From NCBI GenBank assembly GCA_030620095.1, contig JAUTXW010002146.1, positions 248,001-312,000 on the forward strand: a DNA stretch of 64,000 nt, given 5' to 3'. The notes beneath the pieces were generated by a model, which was given only the letters and a program-made list of their open reading frames with translations, did not search any database and had not been told where the DNA came from. A program made the position numbers and the translations under genes. The stretch is from Kuschelorhynchus macadamiae (lineage: Eukaryota > Arthropoda > Insecta > Coleoptera > Curculionidae). This document shows, piece by piece, positions 12,215 to 22,395 of this stretch (its first letter is position 1; each line of letters opens with the position of its first letter).

Positions 12215-12811
12215 AGGGTGTTTCAAAACAAATGCGAAAAACTTAAGGGGGTGATTCTTGAGTTTATTTTAAGAAAGAAACCTCATATGAACATATGTCT
12301 TAACCTCTTGACTTTTGAGATACAGGGTGTTAAAGTTTTCAGAAAAAAACACACTATCTGCATATGTTTTCACTTTTTTAAAATGAGTGGAAGAGGCTGA
12401 ATTGACTACCTCTATTATCCTTGTTAATTAAATTTAAAGAAAAGCTTACGCGACGATTTGGGAAAAAAATAAATTTGGATAGCTTGGTTTATTTAGAAAC
12501 TTTTAACCTAGCATACCGAACAAAGAAATTTATTTTAGAAAAATAATCTACTTAGTTGCTTTCAAACCCAGTTTCATTTTGTACTAATGTTAAATTTTCT
12601 TCTGAACAATCACATTTTAAAAATAATTGATTAACAAACATGTTCCAGACTAACCTCTCCTCTATATATTAATGCATTAACTGTGAATAAAATCGTTCTT
12701 TAAAAAAAAAGATATTAAATTAAATCACAACGTCCTACGCAGAAACGAATATATTTTTTATAGCAAGTGTTGATAATGCCTGGCTTGCGATATAATCAAA
12801 TATAATTTATT
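12215..12811. other. Probable non-coding part of a mariner-type element
   Basis: Begins with 'agggtgtttcaaaacaaatg' and contains an internal 'acagggtgttaaagtttt' at 12,324, both typical of insect mariner/rosa termini. A DD41D transposase tail on the minus strand follows at 12,812. No other structure was seen. Confidence 0.4.
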
Positions 12812-13105
12812 CTACATCATTAAGTTTCTAATACGCTCAAATAAACCAGGATTATTTCTTATAACATCACATGATGCAATTATGCGATTTCTCAGGTCTT
12901 CCATATCCTGCACTGGGGCAGTGTAAACTAGTTCTTTCAGATTTCCCCAGATACAATAATCCAAAGGATTTAAATCCGGTGATCGAGGCGGCCAAAGATG
13001 AGGCCCACCGCTTCCTATCCAGCGGTTTTCATAAGTAAGTCCAATTCCGCGAGAGGAGGATGATAAGGAGTCAAATTTAGCTAGCTTGTTCTTCCCTACA
13101 TTCAT
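12812..13105 (-). pseudogene. DD41D transposase C-terminal fragment
   Basis: A 97-codon minus-strand frame reads RWIGSGGPHLWPPRSPDL and PLDYCIWGNLKELVY, then a helical tail DLRNRIIASCDVI. This is the third catalytic region and C-terminus of the rosa-type transposases also found at 4.7, 19-20, 21.3, 38.6, 49.7, 60.9 and 62.3 kb. The catalytic Asp of PLD is present, but the first two sites are missing because the fragment is cut at 13,105. An unrelated GIY-YIG fragment starts right there on the other strand. Confidence 0.85.
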
Positions 13106-13318
13106 GGCACTACAGACAAAATAGGACGATTAATTCGGGGGTCCAACATGCGTACAATATTTAATAGTCCTAAGAAGATTGGATATTCCTTGCGATCATC
13201 CCCGAAAGATATTGTACCTTTTAAAACACAAGGCGTCTATAAAATTCTTTATTCCTGTGGAGAAGTGTATGTGAAGGAAACAGGACGCTTATTTCAATTT
13301 GAAAGGTCTAGGCAATAG
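13106..13318 (+). pseudogene. GIY-YIG endonuclease fragment of a PLE-like retroelement
   Basis: One open frame from 13,106 to TAG at 13,316 reads GTTDKIGRLIRGSN, MRTIFNSPKKIG and GVYKILYSCGEVYVKETGR. This is the linker plus GIY-YIG endonuclease start that follows the reverse transcriptase in Penelope-like and related elements, where the usual form is GVYKIPC..VYIGETGR. The second half, YVKETG, departs from YIGETG. Sequence after residue 60 is lost. It abuts the DD41D fragment exactly, so one probably truncated the other. Confidence 0.7.
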
Positions 13319-13714
13319 AATGTCGTGTAAAAAAAAAGTATTTATATTTTACATTTTACCTAATATAATCACAACAGCACCATAATTTTTAAAATCGCAG
13401 AAATATTTTTCAACTTTTTCAAAAAAAAAAAATTGCAGGAAACTTCTTACGAGAAGAATTGCTTTCGATTATGTCACAACAGGATACCCTTCTGCGATCG
13501 AATTCTGAACATTTACCCTAATCAGGCAGGCTTATATCATGGAAGATCTTAAATGCGCAAAGATCTTCGATGGGACACAATCGAAAACGAAACGTCTACT
13601 GGAGTAGAAAAGTTCTACAAGCTAACTATAACACAGAGCGCCATCTATTGGGGCTCGAGAATCCCGGCTGCAATTCTTAGAATGCGAAAGCATGCAATAT
13701 GCGTGGGTACAAAC
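13319..13714. other. Interval without recognised genes
   Basis: Poly-A-rich in its first part. From 13,500 it is less AT-rich, with a short imperfect repeat of 'agatctt'. Nothing assignable. Confidence 0.45.
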
Positions 13715-15020
13715 TGACAACAAATTTCATGAGCTGCTCTTATCCATTTTAAAATTTATAGGATTTTCAGTACCTGCTATAAACTTAATGCAGAATTATC
13801 TTCTTAACAGGCTTCATTTTGTCGAAACCTCTGCCGGTCGGTCAAATGAGGGTAGTGTCTGCTGCGGAGTCCCGCAAGGGTCAATATTAGGTCCTTTATT
13901 GTTTAGTATTTATACAATTAATATAACATCCTGCTTGAAATATTGTAATGTGCATCAATACGCTGATGACACTCAATTATACTATTCTTTTTTTCCGTCC
14001 GATTGGCCCGAGGCAAATAGGGCTTTGGAAAGTGACATCGATAATTTATTGTTATATTCTGGGCGCCATAACTTGCAAATTAATCCACAAAAGTCATCGG
14101 TTTTGGTATTTGGCAAAAACAAAGACTACATTGAATCTGTTTTGACAATAAGAATAGGTAAGGACACATTACCTTATAAAAAAGTAGCAAAAAATCTGGG
14201 TCTCTACTTAGACACTGACTTACGTTTTAAAACTCACATCAAAAGCTGTTTACAGAGAGCCTACGCTAATTTAAAAATACTATATCCACATCGTCATCTT
14301 CTCAATCAAAACCTAAAAATTAAATTAACTGAGGCCTTATGTCATTTTAATTTTTGTGACGTCTTGTACTCACCATGTCTAGATGTGGAAGATAGAATAA
14401 AAATAGAACGGGTTCAAAGGTCATGCCTTAGATATATTTATGGAATACGAAAATTTGATCCTGTATCACATAAGCTAAAGACATGTGGCTGGCTTAACAT
14501 GGAAAAAAGGCGGAAGATTCATTCCTTGGTTTTATTTCACAAGATAATAAAAAATCGGTTACCACCTTACTTATTAAATAAAGTTACCTACCGAACGGAC
14601 GTACATAATCTCAATTTGCGTTTCAAAAGTTTGATCTCGCCTCCATATCATAGAACAGCCGTGTTTCAGCGTTGCTTCACTTACTCTTGTATAATGGAAT
14701 TCCTCACGAAGATGAAGAATTGTACCGGTCTTCAAAAGGGTATGCAAAAAAAGAATTTTGGCAGAATGATTTTTCCATGCAGTGCTTGGATAGAGACCCT
14801 GGGTTATTCTCTTCATGATGTTATATATTTTTTTAACGAACTTTTCTCCGGCTACTTTTTGCGAACGACATAATCAATGATCTTTTTTTCCAATTTTTTG
14901 TTACTGGGGTTGAACTTGAACTTTTGCAAATTGTTTTCAGCCTCTTTTTTGTATTCATTACTGAGTTGTAATATAAATGGTACCTTTGTAATAATTTTGG
15001 AGTGCAAAAATAAATGTATT

Positions 15021-15033
<13 letters not shown>
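13715..15033 (+). pseudogene. CR1/Jockey-like non-LTR element, 5'-truncated RT
   Basis: A long open frame (about 385 codons from 13,715 to 14,873) encodes the second half of a reverse transcriptase. It has HELLLSILKFIGFS (after motif A), GVPQGSILGPLLFS (motif B) and QYADDTQLYY (motif C, both catalytic Asp). The thumb and C-terminal region include HLLNQNLKIKLTEAL and YRTDVHNLNLRFKS. The 5' part (endonuclease, motif A) is missing, the usual 5' truncation. The frame closes at 14,871-14,873, and the element ends in a (ATT)n tail at about 15,016-15,033. The related minus-strand copy at 54.8-57.5 kb shares YRTDVHNLNLR and the same tail type. The last 50 codons are probably out of the ancestral frame. 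Confidence 0.87.
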
Positions 15034-15079
<46 letters not shown>

Positions 15080-15125
15080 TTGCCAATAATAAACCTTTTA
15101 TTGGATCAAATATAATAAAGAGTGG
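15034..15125. repeat. (TA)n and a short repeat shared with 48.4 kb
   Basis: (TA)n fills 15,034-15,075, followed by about 50 bp ('aaaattttgccaataataaa' and 'attggatcaaatataataaa'). The same 50 bp occurs inverted at 48,380-48,437 between two (TA)n arrays. It may be the end of a mobile sequence that travels with TA arrays. Confidence 0.8.
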
Positions 15126-15870
15126 TATTTCTGTAGAGCTTGGGATAGAAGTAACTTCTAGAGCTATGAGAAGTAGATTATAAGAAGAGAAATAAACGTG
15201 CCCATCTCAATTTCGCGCGATTATATCTGCACTAGGTAGAGCAAGACTGGAAAAAATGATCTGGAGCGAGAATTAAGTTGTGTTTATTTAAAAGTGATGG
15301 TATCACCTATGTGAGACTTCTCAAAAACGAACGACTTAATCCTATATTGTGCCTGTTATAAGCAATTTGTCATTTTTCATGAAACTCTTAACACCAACCT
15401 TAATGTATGCAAAAACCCAAATAGCAAACACAGAACCAGAGACAACACTAGAAGATTCTAAAAATCATATATTTAATGGTCGTGGTTAGCAATTTGACTA
15501 CTACTTGCATCGTGAATTCTTGCGGTTCGAAGCGGTCAGCCGAACCGGAGCATGGTGAAAATTTCTTATGTCTTTCAGGCACTTTTTCCAACCCGACAAT
15601 GACGAGAGCGCGCATCCAGGCTCGTTAAGGAATGCTTTAGAAAAGAAAAAAATAGTGTTTTGGAATGGCCTTCTTAATCCACTGATCTCAACCCAATTGA
15701 GAATTTATGGGAAATTTTGGATGGGAAAATCAAAGCAAATACCAACCAGAATAGTAAAGAATTGTTTAATGCTTTTAAAGAAACATAGTCTACCATGGAT
15801 CAACGTCAATGTCAAAGCGGCGTGAATATAATGGATACTATATTCTAAGGGTATAAAATATTAGGAATTG
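15116..15870 (+). pseudogene. Tc1-type transposase relic
   Basis: Translated pieces in order: VELGIEVTSRAMRSRL (HTH, about 15,126-15,185), FKSDGITYVRLLKNERLNP-like sequence near 15,290-15,350, then a C-terminal part from about 15,574. That part reads FQPDNDESAHPGSL, EKKKIVFW, and in a shifted frame DLNPIENLWEILDGKIKANT. The Asp of PDND and the Glu of PIENLW survive. The expected KH after DND is replaced. Stops and frameshifts occur throughout, with a gap of about 200 bp of unalignable sequence near 15,370-15,565. A DD34E Tc1 relative. Confidence 0.75.
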
Positions 15871-15992
15871 TTTAAATATATAGTTGATTTCTAATAAATA
15901 ATATTGTTTTTTCTAAAAGTTGCTCTACTTTTTTCACAAAGAAATATAATTAAATATTTTTTTAAAATATTTACATTTTTTAATAGATTTTA

Positions 15993-15995
<3 letters not shown>

Positions 15996-16039
<44 letters not shown>
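15996..16039. repeat. (TA)n microsatellite
   Basis: About 44 bp of uninterrupted TA. Confidence 0.97.
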
Positions 16040-16042
<3 letters not shown>

Positions 16043-17975
16043 ATCACGTATAAACTATGTATATAAACTCGGCATTTTTATCTCCCCTCACTTTCACTTC
16101 ATGCGGCTTGTTAGAAATATATCAAGCAATTTTCCTCTGATTTGATATTAAGTTGTTATGCTTTCTAATGAGTGAATATAGATTGCTTGTTTAAGGCAAC
16201 ACACCAATGAATTTCGCCATAACATTTCCAAATTTCTCTAAGTATAACAAACAAAAGTAGGCAACTATTTCATGAAGCAGATTGCCACCGGCTGGTGTCC
16301 AAGACAAGTACAGGCTGAGGTTGTATGCTGTTGGGGCGTAGAGTGGTCTGGAAAGGCGAAAGACTAGACAAATTCCAGTTAAAATCCGGTTAAACTACAT
16401 CCTACTAAAGCAGTTAAATTTAAATATTAGATAATTAAATTATTAATTTAAGAATCAGAATATTCTTGAAATTGTATTGTAGAATTCAAAAATCCAATAA
16501 ATACATATTTGAATGGATCTTAAGGGCGTTATTAAAAATAAATAGGCATATTCTCATCTTTTTTCTGCCTAGACAGCGCCAAACTACTTCTGTTTTTTGT
16601 TTTAACGTGTTGTCCTCGAGATAAATCGCTATCTGAACTTGAATGCACCCTGTATAACGATAATAGAAAAAATATATTTTTAATTTCAAGGTAAGATTAT
16701 TAATTACATTTTAATTTTAGAAGGTTTATACTTTTTTTATCTTAACTAAATTTTCCCGTTTGAGTAAATGATGAGGATAATTTAAATTGTGAATATAAGT
16801 GAAAAATAAGTGAATGAGAGATAAATTAAAGATGTCAAATGACAAAAAAAAGTTTTTAATCGTCTTTTTTTTTGTATTCCCCCTGTATAATTGCAAATCT
16901 TTTTAGAACGATTAGCGCGTAAAGACAGTCAGTTTTTATTTAAAATTTGTATCTTTTTTTGTGGGTAAGAAGTATCTGAGTATTTATTATTGAATATCTA
17001 TTCTTATTTTAAACAAAGTAAAAATAAGAGCTCATTGAGTTGTGAACTCTAATATTCTTGGAATTAGTGTAACTTGTTAGTTGGTTAAAAATGAAAAAAA
17101 ATCAAAAACAGAATATTTGAATTTGGTTAAATGGTGGTGCCCAGCTTTTAAGAAGCTTCTGTATATAATTATTATATTAATATTTTTAGAGGCATTACCC
17201 TTGATCATAAATCAGGTCAGAACCAATTGTTTGAAAAATACAGAAGGCGTAAATAAAAGAAAAATTAAAATGTACAAATTTTTGAAAACACCTCGTATTT
17301 CAAGAACGGAGAAAAAATTAAAAATCGTTGGAAATTGATTTTTGGTATTTAGGTGTAGATTAACCAAAAAATAATTAAAATTAAAAAATATTCGCTTAGG
17401 TAAGTTCGTCTGGCCAGCAATTTAATATTTAATAAACCATAGAAAAATCTTAAATCACCCAAACAGTTAAATCCGTGAATAAAAACTTATCCCTTACATT
17501 TTCCAACCGAACCACAGTTTAGCACCGTTTTTGTGCTTTGTCTATACTCCACACTGTGCCAAGGCTAGCACCATCGGGAATCTTTCCTATGAGACGAGCG
17601 CCATATGTCGCGCTGTTACGCGCCAGCTGCCGTTTATGCCCCGAGCGCCAGGTTTTTCATGAAAGGTGGAAATTAGATTTTGTTTAGCAATTTTCGACAT
17701 ATAGGAAATGCAAAAAATATCGTTAACATCTTTAGTTATTTTTGGAAATTAAGTGTGGGCTAGAGAAACTATGCGGGCAAAAAATTTTCATTGTAAATAT
17801 TAAAGGTTCCGATGAGTCGAATAACCGGCAAATATATCGAGTATGACAACACACAAAGCGATGTGTTTTTGTCTTTATGCGTTTTACCGGCCGGTCCCTC
17901 CAGACGTCGCAGCCACAAATTCGTGCGTCGGACTAAAAAAGCTAATTTTTTTTTGGTTTTTTATTCGCATATTTA
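16040..17975. other. Interval mostly unrecognised
   Basis: AT-rich with scattered 'cctgtataa' strings that resemble mariner ends. Around 16,272-16,370 a plus-strand reading (IATGWCPRQVQAEVV) resembles a Tc1 helix-turn-helix, but it is short and disrupted. 17,530-17,660 is GC-richer and unassigned. A lysine-rich frame at 17,081-17,338 shows no known motif. Confidence 0.35.
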
Positions 17976-18608
17976 TACAGGGTGGGGATTTTAAATGGAA
18001 CGCTGCTTATAGGGGATTTTTTATGGGCTTCGTTTTTGTCATGTAAACAAAAACTGGGGCCCCAAAGGGGGGCGCAGCCCTAAGCAACTTTTTTTTTCAA
18101 ATTGGATGACACCTTTTGTGCCAACTTTTTTGAAAGCTTATTGAAAAAGGAATTTGCCACTAATATTTTTTTTGACATCTGTCAAATCATGTGTCAGAAA
18201 TTTATTAAAAACCAATTTTTAAATATAATAACATTAATAATAACAATAAAACTGAAATCTTACCTTTCTAGTGTAAAAATTGTTGAAAATGTGCCCCATT
18301 AACTTGTTGACACAGACCCAAACGATGGTGGAATTCTTTCCTTACCCGTTCCAAAACTTCTGACGCGATTAAACGTATCTCTGCCCGAACCCTGACCTTC
18401 AAATATCCCAAATTTTCCCAACAAAAACTAATTTTTTCTATGACCATACCTGAATGACTATTTCACACGTTGCTCGCAGTAGCTAAAGTTTGTTTTTAAA
18501 CGCCAATGCATTTTTTCAAGGATTTACATACTTTATACGTCGGCTCCATAAGAAATGCATAAACCTTCAATAATTCTAGACCAGCGTTGCTTCAGTCAAC
18601 GGCACCAG

Positions 18609-18820
18609 GATAGACTAGTTCTTTAAATTCTTTTGCCGCGGAACTGACGTCATTGCGGATGCTTATGGCTGCTGGCCACAGCCTACTGGGATGTGTTGAT
18701 GTGCAGTAGTTTATGAGTGCAATGCGGAAAACCAGGATCGATCATAGTTGGCCGAGGGATATGCAATGACGTAACAGAAATAGACAATTTATGTTAAATG
18801 GAAGTAAGTAGTCTATCCTT
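18609..18820. mobile_element. Small inverted-repeat insert (MITE-like)
   Basis: AGGATAGACTAGTTCTT at 18,609 is mirrored by AAGTAAGTAGTCTATCCT at 18,803-18,820, enclosing about 180 bp of less AT-rich DNA. The target duplication is unclear. It lies in the otherwise unassigned stretch 18,423-19,122 between the left arm and the transposase start. Confidence 0.4.
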
Positions 18821-19122
18821 TGAATGGCACCAGTAAACGTTTTAATTAGGCGGCCGTGCTTAACAATTTGTATTGTCATAGTAACGAATTGTCAAAATGC
18901 CGATACAAACACTGAAGTATAAACAGTGCTTAGTAAATAAATAAATATATTAACTTTAATTTGTATTTGCATTTTTTACGGAAGAAAAGTAAACATTTCA
19001 TACACTTCTTTGATATTGCACCCCGAACAAAGGTACTTTTTACATCATACTCTTTTAATATCGTTAATTGCGTTGTGTGTAAAGTAATTTAAAATTTTCA
19101 AATCTTTGATTATTTTTTAAAG

Positions 19123-20263
19123 ATGTATTTAACTGAAACGTTAAAAATCGAAATACTGATGATGATCGGGTATGGAGAAAGAAAACGAAGTCAAGAAGAA
19201 GTTGCTGCATGGTTTCGTGAATGTCATCCAGATTTACCTCCTTTGTCGCGAAGTACAGTTAGCAAAATTGAAAAGCAATTTAGAGATTTGGGTCATGTCA
19301 GACAAACAAAGCAACAATTTTAGCTTTCTTAAAATTCATACCCAAATCAAACGAATATTGTTATTTTGACAAAATAAATCAGAGAAAAAAATATCAACTT
19401 CCAAAATTTTAAAAATGAAACGTAAATAATGTTTTTAATGAGAGGGATTAACCTGATGTTCTGATAATTGATCGCTTCAAGTGGGTAAGGTACAATGTCA
19501 TATACTCATGAATTGTTGCAGTTATTGTAATTTTATCCCTATTTACACCTCACGAACCCCCGAATGCCTTTTTCGTTGACAAGGACCCTATGCAAGACGA
19601 AATCGACCATTCGGTTCGATTTCGACCCCTTTGGGAATCATAGCTCCAAACCTATTAAGTTCTATTAACTAACCTCCATTTTATGTTAATCGTCAAAATT
19701 GCCGGTATTATGCAGACGAAACTCCTCATTGGATTGTTGAATGTCACTCACAGCGTAAAGAGAAAGTGAATGTTTGGGCTGGAATAATAGGGGACAGAAT
19801 AATTGGTCCATTCTTTTTTGAGGACAACTTAAATGGAGACTTCTATTTAAATTTTCTTTAAACATTTTTAATACCACAATTGCAAACAATATTCACTAAT
19901 AATGGAAATCTAGATCCAAGGATATTTTTTCAACAGGATGGAGCCCCTCCCCACTTTGCAAGAAATGTAAGACATTTCTTAAATGTTGCATTTCCAAATA
20001 AATGAAAAGGACCGCAAGAATTTATAGAGTGGCCGCCCCGATCCCCGGATATGACACTCTTAGATCTTTTCTTATGGGATGATTTAAAAAGAACGGTCTA
20101 TGTAACCACACTTGAAAATCTAGAAGATTTGAAGGCAAGAATTAGAGCAGAGATGCATTTAATCTCGCCAGAAGTTTTAGAACGGGTAAGGGAAAAATTC
20201 TATCATCGTTTGGGTCTGTGCCAACAAGTTAATGGCGTACATTTTCAACAATTTTTACACTAG
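19123..20263 (+). pseudogene. DD41D transposase, interrupted
   Basis: Starts at ATG 19,123 with MYLTETLKIEILMMIG and the HTH-like RSTVSKIEKQFRDLGHV, then stops at 19,321. After about 370 bp without alignment the family resumes near 19,690 (RYYADETPHWIVE, VNVWAGIIGDRIIG). It continues through FFQQDGAPPHFARN and WPPRSPDMTLLDLFLWDDL to the end ...GVHFQQFLH and TAG at 20,261. Forty-one positions separate the Asp of QDG from the Asp of LLD, one of them a stop codon. The first catalytic Asp falls in the missing part. At least two in-frame stops make it dead. The ending inside the 3' arm is duplicated at 18,300-18,422. Confidence 0.87.
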
Positions 20264-20701
20264 AAAGGTAAGATTTCAGTTTTATTCTTATTATTAATGT
20301 TATTATATTTAAAAATTGGTTTTTAATAAATTTCTGACACATGGTTTGACAGATGTCAAAAAAAATATTAATGGCAAATTATTTTTTCAATAAGCTTTCA
20401 AAAAAGGTGTCTTCCAATTTGAAAAGAAAAAGTTGCTTAGGGCTGCGCCCCCCCTTTGGGGCCCCAGTTTTTGTTTACATGACAAAAACGAAGCCCTAAA
20501 AAATCTTTGTGTACCTGTTTCAGGACTTTAGAGAGATCTTATTCCCGGATCAGTTTTAATCAGCGTTCCATTTAAAATCCCCACCCTGTATATCACTTTT
20601 TAGTAAATAGTCCTTGATGTCCTTTGGTTAATAATTAAACATGACATTTTACGTTAAAATGTGAATCTTGTCTATGCCTGAATAAATAATACACCTTTTG
20701 A

Positions 20702-21040
20702 CAAACAAAAATCTTTTTTGGCTTTTTCGCAACTGAATAAAAATATTTAAATTAATTGAAGCAAATATTTAATGTTTCTCTCTTACGATCGGCGCACTGA
20801 TGAGTCCCGATAGGATGAAAGTATTTGTACAACTACTATGTGTCTATAGTAACTTAAGGTAAATGACATAATTTCTTATGCTTGTTTAAATAATATTGTT
20901 TATATTATGTATCGAAACATTCCGTAGACAGACTAGTCTACATATTCCGATATGCAATTTTATTAAATATTTGCTTTAATTAATTTAAAGATAAATATTT
21001 TTATTCAGTTGCGAAAAAGCCAAAAAAGATTTTTGTTTGC
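20702..21040. mobile_element. Palindromic short element carrying a hammerhead ribozyme
   Basis: About 339 bp with imperfect inverted arms of about 73-78 bp: 20,702-20,774 and 20,963-21,040, sharing 'gcgaaaaagccaaaaaagat' in inverted orientation. The core of about 190 bp holds the hammerhead at 20,783-20,852 and a perfect 6-bp hairpin GTAGAC/GTCTAC at 20,924-20,941. No coding capacity and no clear target duplication. It resembles a MITE, or a retrozyme-like or SINE-like sequence trapped between inverted arms. Confidence 0.7.
20783..20852 (+). ncRNA. Type I hammerhead ribozyme
   Basis: All conserved parts occur in order. Stem I 5' strand GGCGCA (20,791-20,796); CTGATGA (20,797-20,803). Stem II GTCC/GGAT with loop CGATA (20,804-20,816, one G-U closing pair). 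GAAA (20,817-20,820). Stem III AGTA/TACT (20,820-20,823 and 20,834-20,837) closed by a 10-nt loop. Cleavage position A20838. Stem I 3' strand TGTGTC (20,839-20,844), giving six pairs including two G-U. Beyond a four-by-four internal loop a distal stem TTAC/GTAA (20,783-20,786 with 20,849-20,852) forms. An internal loop in stem I beside a stem II loop matches natural fast hammerheads. The cleavage triplet is CUA, an allowed NUH. Confidence 0.85.
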
Positions 21041-21192
21041 CAATCTAAACGCAACAAATAATCTGAACACATTTAAAAATACACCCTTTGTTGAACCGCC
21101 ATTATTAAACTTGATATTCTAGGTTAACAGATGAATCTTGTACGTGCTTGAACAAATTATACACCTTTGTTTGTTTGTTTTCGATTCTTCGT
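21041..21192. other. Spacer with a diverged direct repeat
   Basis: 21,130-21,178 resembles 20,659-20,712 in direct orientation ('tgaatcttgt', 'atacacctt'). The hammerhead-bearing palindrome therefore sits between two diverged copies of a sequence of about 50 bp. Confidence 0.5.
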
Positions 21193-21426
21193 TTAACGGC
21201 TTAGTTTTGAAAGCAGCATTCTTAAGGTATTGCCACAAATATAATCGAAAGGCGTCAAGTCTGGAGACAGAGCTGGCCATTCAATACTGCCTCTTCGCCC
21301 TTTCCACCTTCCAAAAAACACATTGTCAAGATATTCCCGAACTTCCCAAGCATAGTGGAGGAGCTTACCATCCTGTTGCAACCAGATGTCATTGTTTGGT
21401 ACTGCATTATTATTTAACATTTTCAA
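21193..21426 (-). pseudogene. DD41D transposase C-terminal fragment
   Basis: A 77-codon minus-strand frame reads NNDIWLQQDGKLLHYA, then GRWKGRRGSIEWPALSPDL and TPFDY. The second catalytic Asp (QDG) and the third (TPFD) are both present with 41 residues between them. QDGKLL replaces the usual QDGAPP, and PALSPD replaces PPRSPD. The N-terminal half and the final tail are absent. Confidence 0.85.
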
Positions 21427-22098
21427 TTAGAGCACTATCGTGGGAAAGTCACGGTAGCTACATTTTATATATATTTAAACTAATATGATGGCATAAAACC
21501 AACATTTAAAATGCGTGCCTGTTTGAGGTAATATTAGGGCCGTAGGGTCGGGGTGCGAACAAATTATGCTAATGAGGCATTTAAAGATAGCAATGGGCCA
21601 GAAAGGACAAGCAGTATTTTTTGATTTCAAGCTAATCCGCGTTAATTTGAAATAGACTGTACCTGACAAATAAATATCATATAATCGGACTGGTATAATC
21701 CGACACACAACAAATGATCATGGCTAGCTAATCATCGGTTTTGGCTACTAAATCATTCCGGTCCAGGGTGGTAGTAGGAAGATTGAAACAATGTTTATAT
21801 ATGTACGTACAAAAATTGATTGCGTATTGCTGACTTTGACATAAATTATTGATATGCGGAAAAGTAATAAGCCGTACTATATAATATTTATTATTTTGGT
21901 CCAAACAAAAAAGGTTATTTCGATATCTTAAAAACTAAAGAAAATAAAAAAAGAGTGGAACGTATAAGTAAAATGGATCATCTCAATCAATGATTTAATA
22001 ACTAATCTAAATAGTCTGAATCTGTACTATCACTATCATTCACTGATATAATTAAAGGTTTAATGTTTTCCCAGTATTTTCAAATCGCAGTGGTAGGA
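21427..22098. other. Interval without recognised genes
   Basis: No motif in either strand. 21,700-21,720 contains a 'tccgacacac' string resembling the inverted 'gtgtgtcgga' phrase of the 29.8/37.9 kb repeat. Confidence 0.4.
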
Positions 22099-22395
22099 GG
22101 TCAATCCAATACCTACTAAACAACGAGGCCTACAAGCTGAAATTAAAATAGGCCATACATCACGACATTTAGGCCGGCACTCGCCTCCCTAAGAAATACA
22201 TTAAAGCATAGACTAATGCAGTTTTGCTTATGTCGTATCGTGATAACTGGCTATTAGACGTATTGGCCGACAACCGGCACTTGCTAACCGAAAACAAAAC
22301 AGTGAGAAACGTGATTAGAGTAAAGAGAGTAGTTTTGTTTTTGGTGAAAATTTAATTATATTTATTAGTTTTTGTACGTTTAATTTCACGTAAAC

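Larger units (their letters stand above)
17978..20588 (+). mobile_element. DD41D element with coding sequence inside its inverted ends
   Basis: Begins CAGGGTGGGGATTTTAAATG and ends with its complement. TA dinucleotides flank both ends (17,976-17,977 and 20,589-20,590). The inverted arms run 17,978 to about 18,422 and about 20,118 to 20,588, far longer than normal TIRs. They include the C-terminal codons of the transposase: the right arm in the plus transposase and the left arm as an inverted duplicate on the minus strand. The left end is thus an inverted copy of the 3' end rather than a true 5' end. The transposase relic at 19,123-20,263 sits inside. Confidence 0.85.

Noticed and set aside
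14877..15089. 70-codon ORF after the RT
   Set aside because: It covers the 3' non-coding end, the (ATT)n tail and the (TA)n array.
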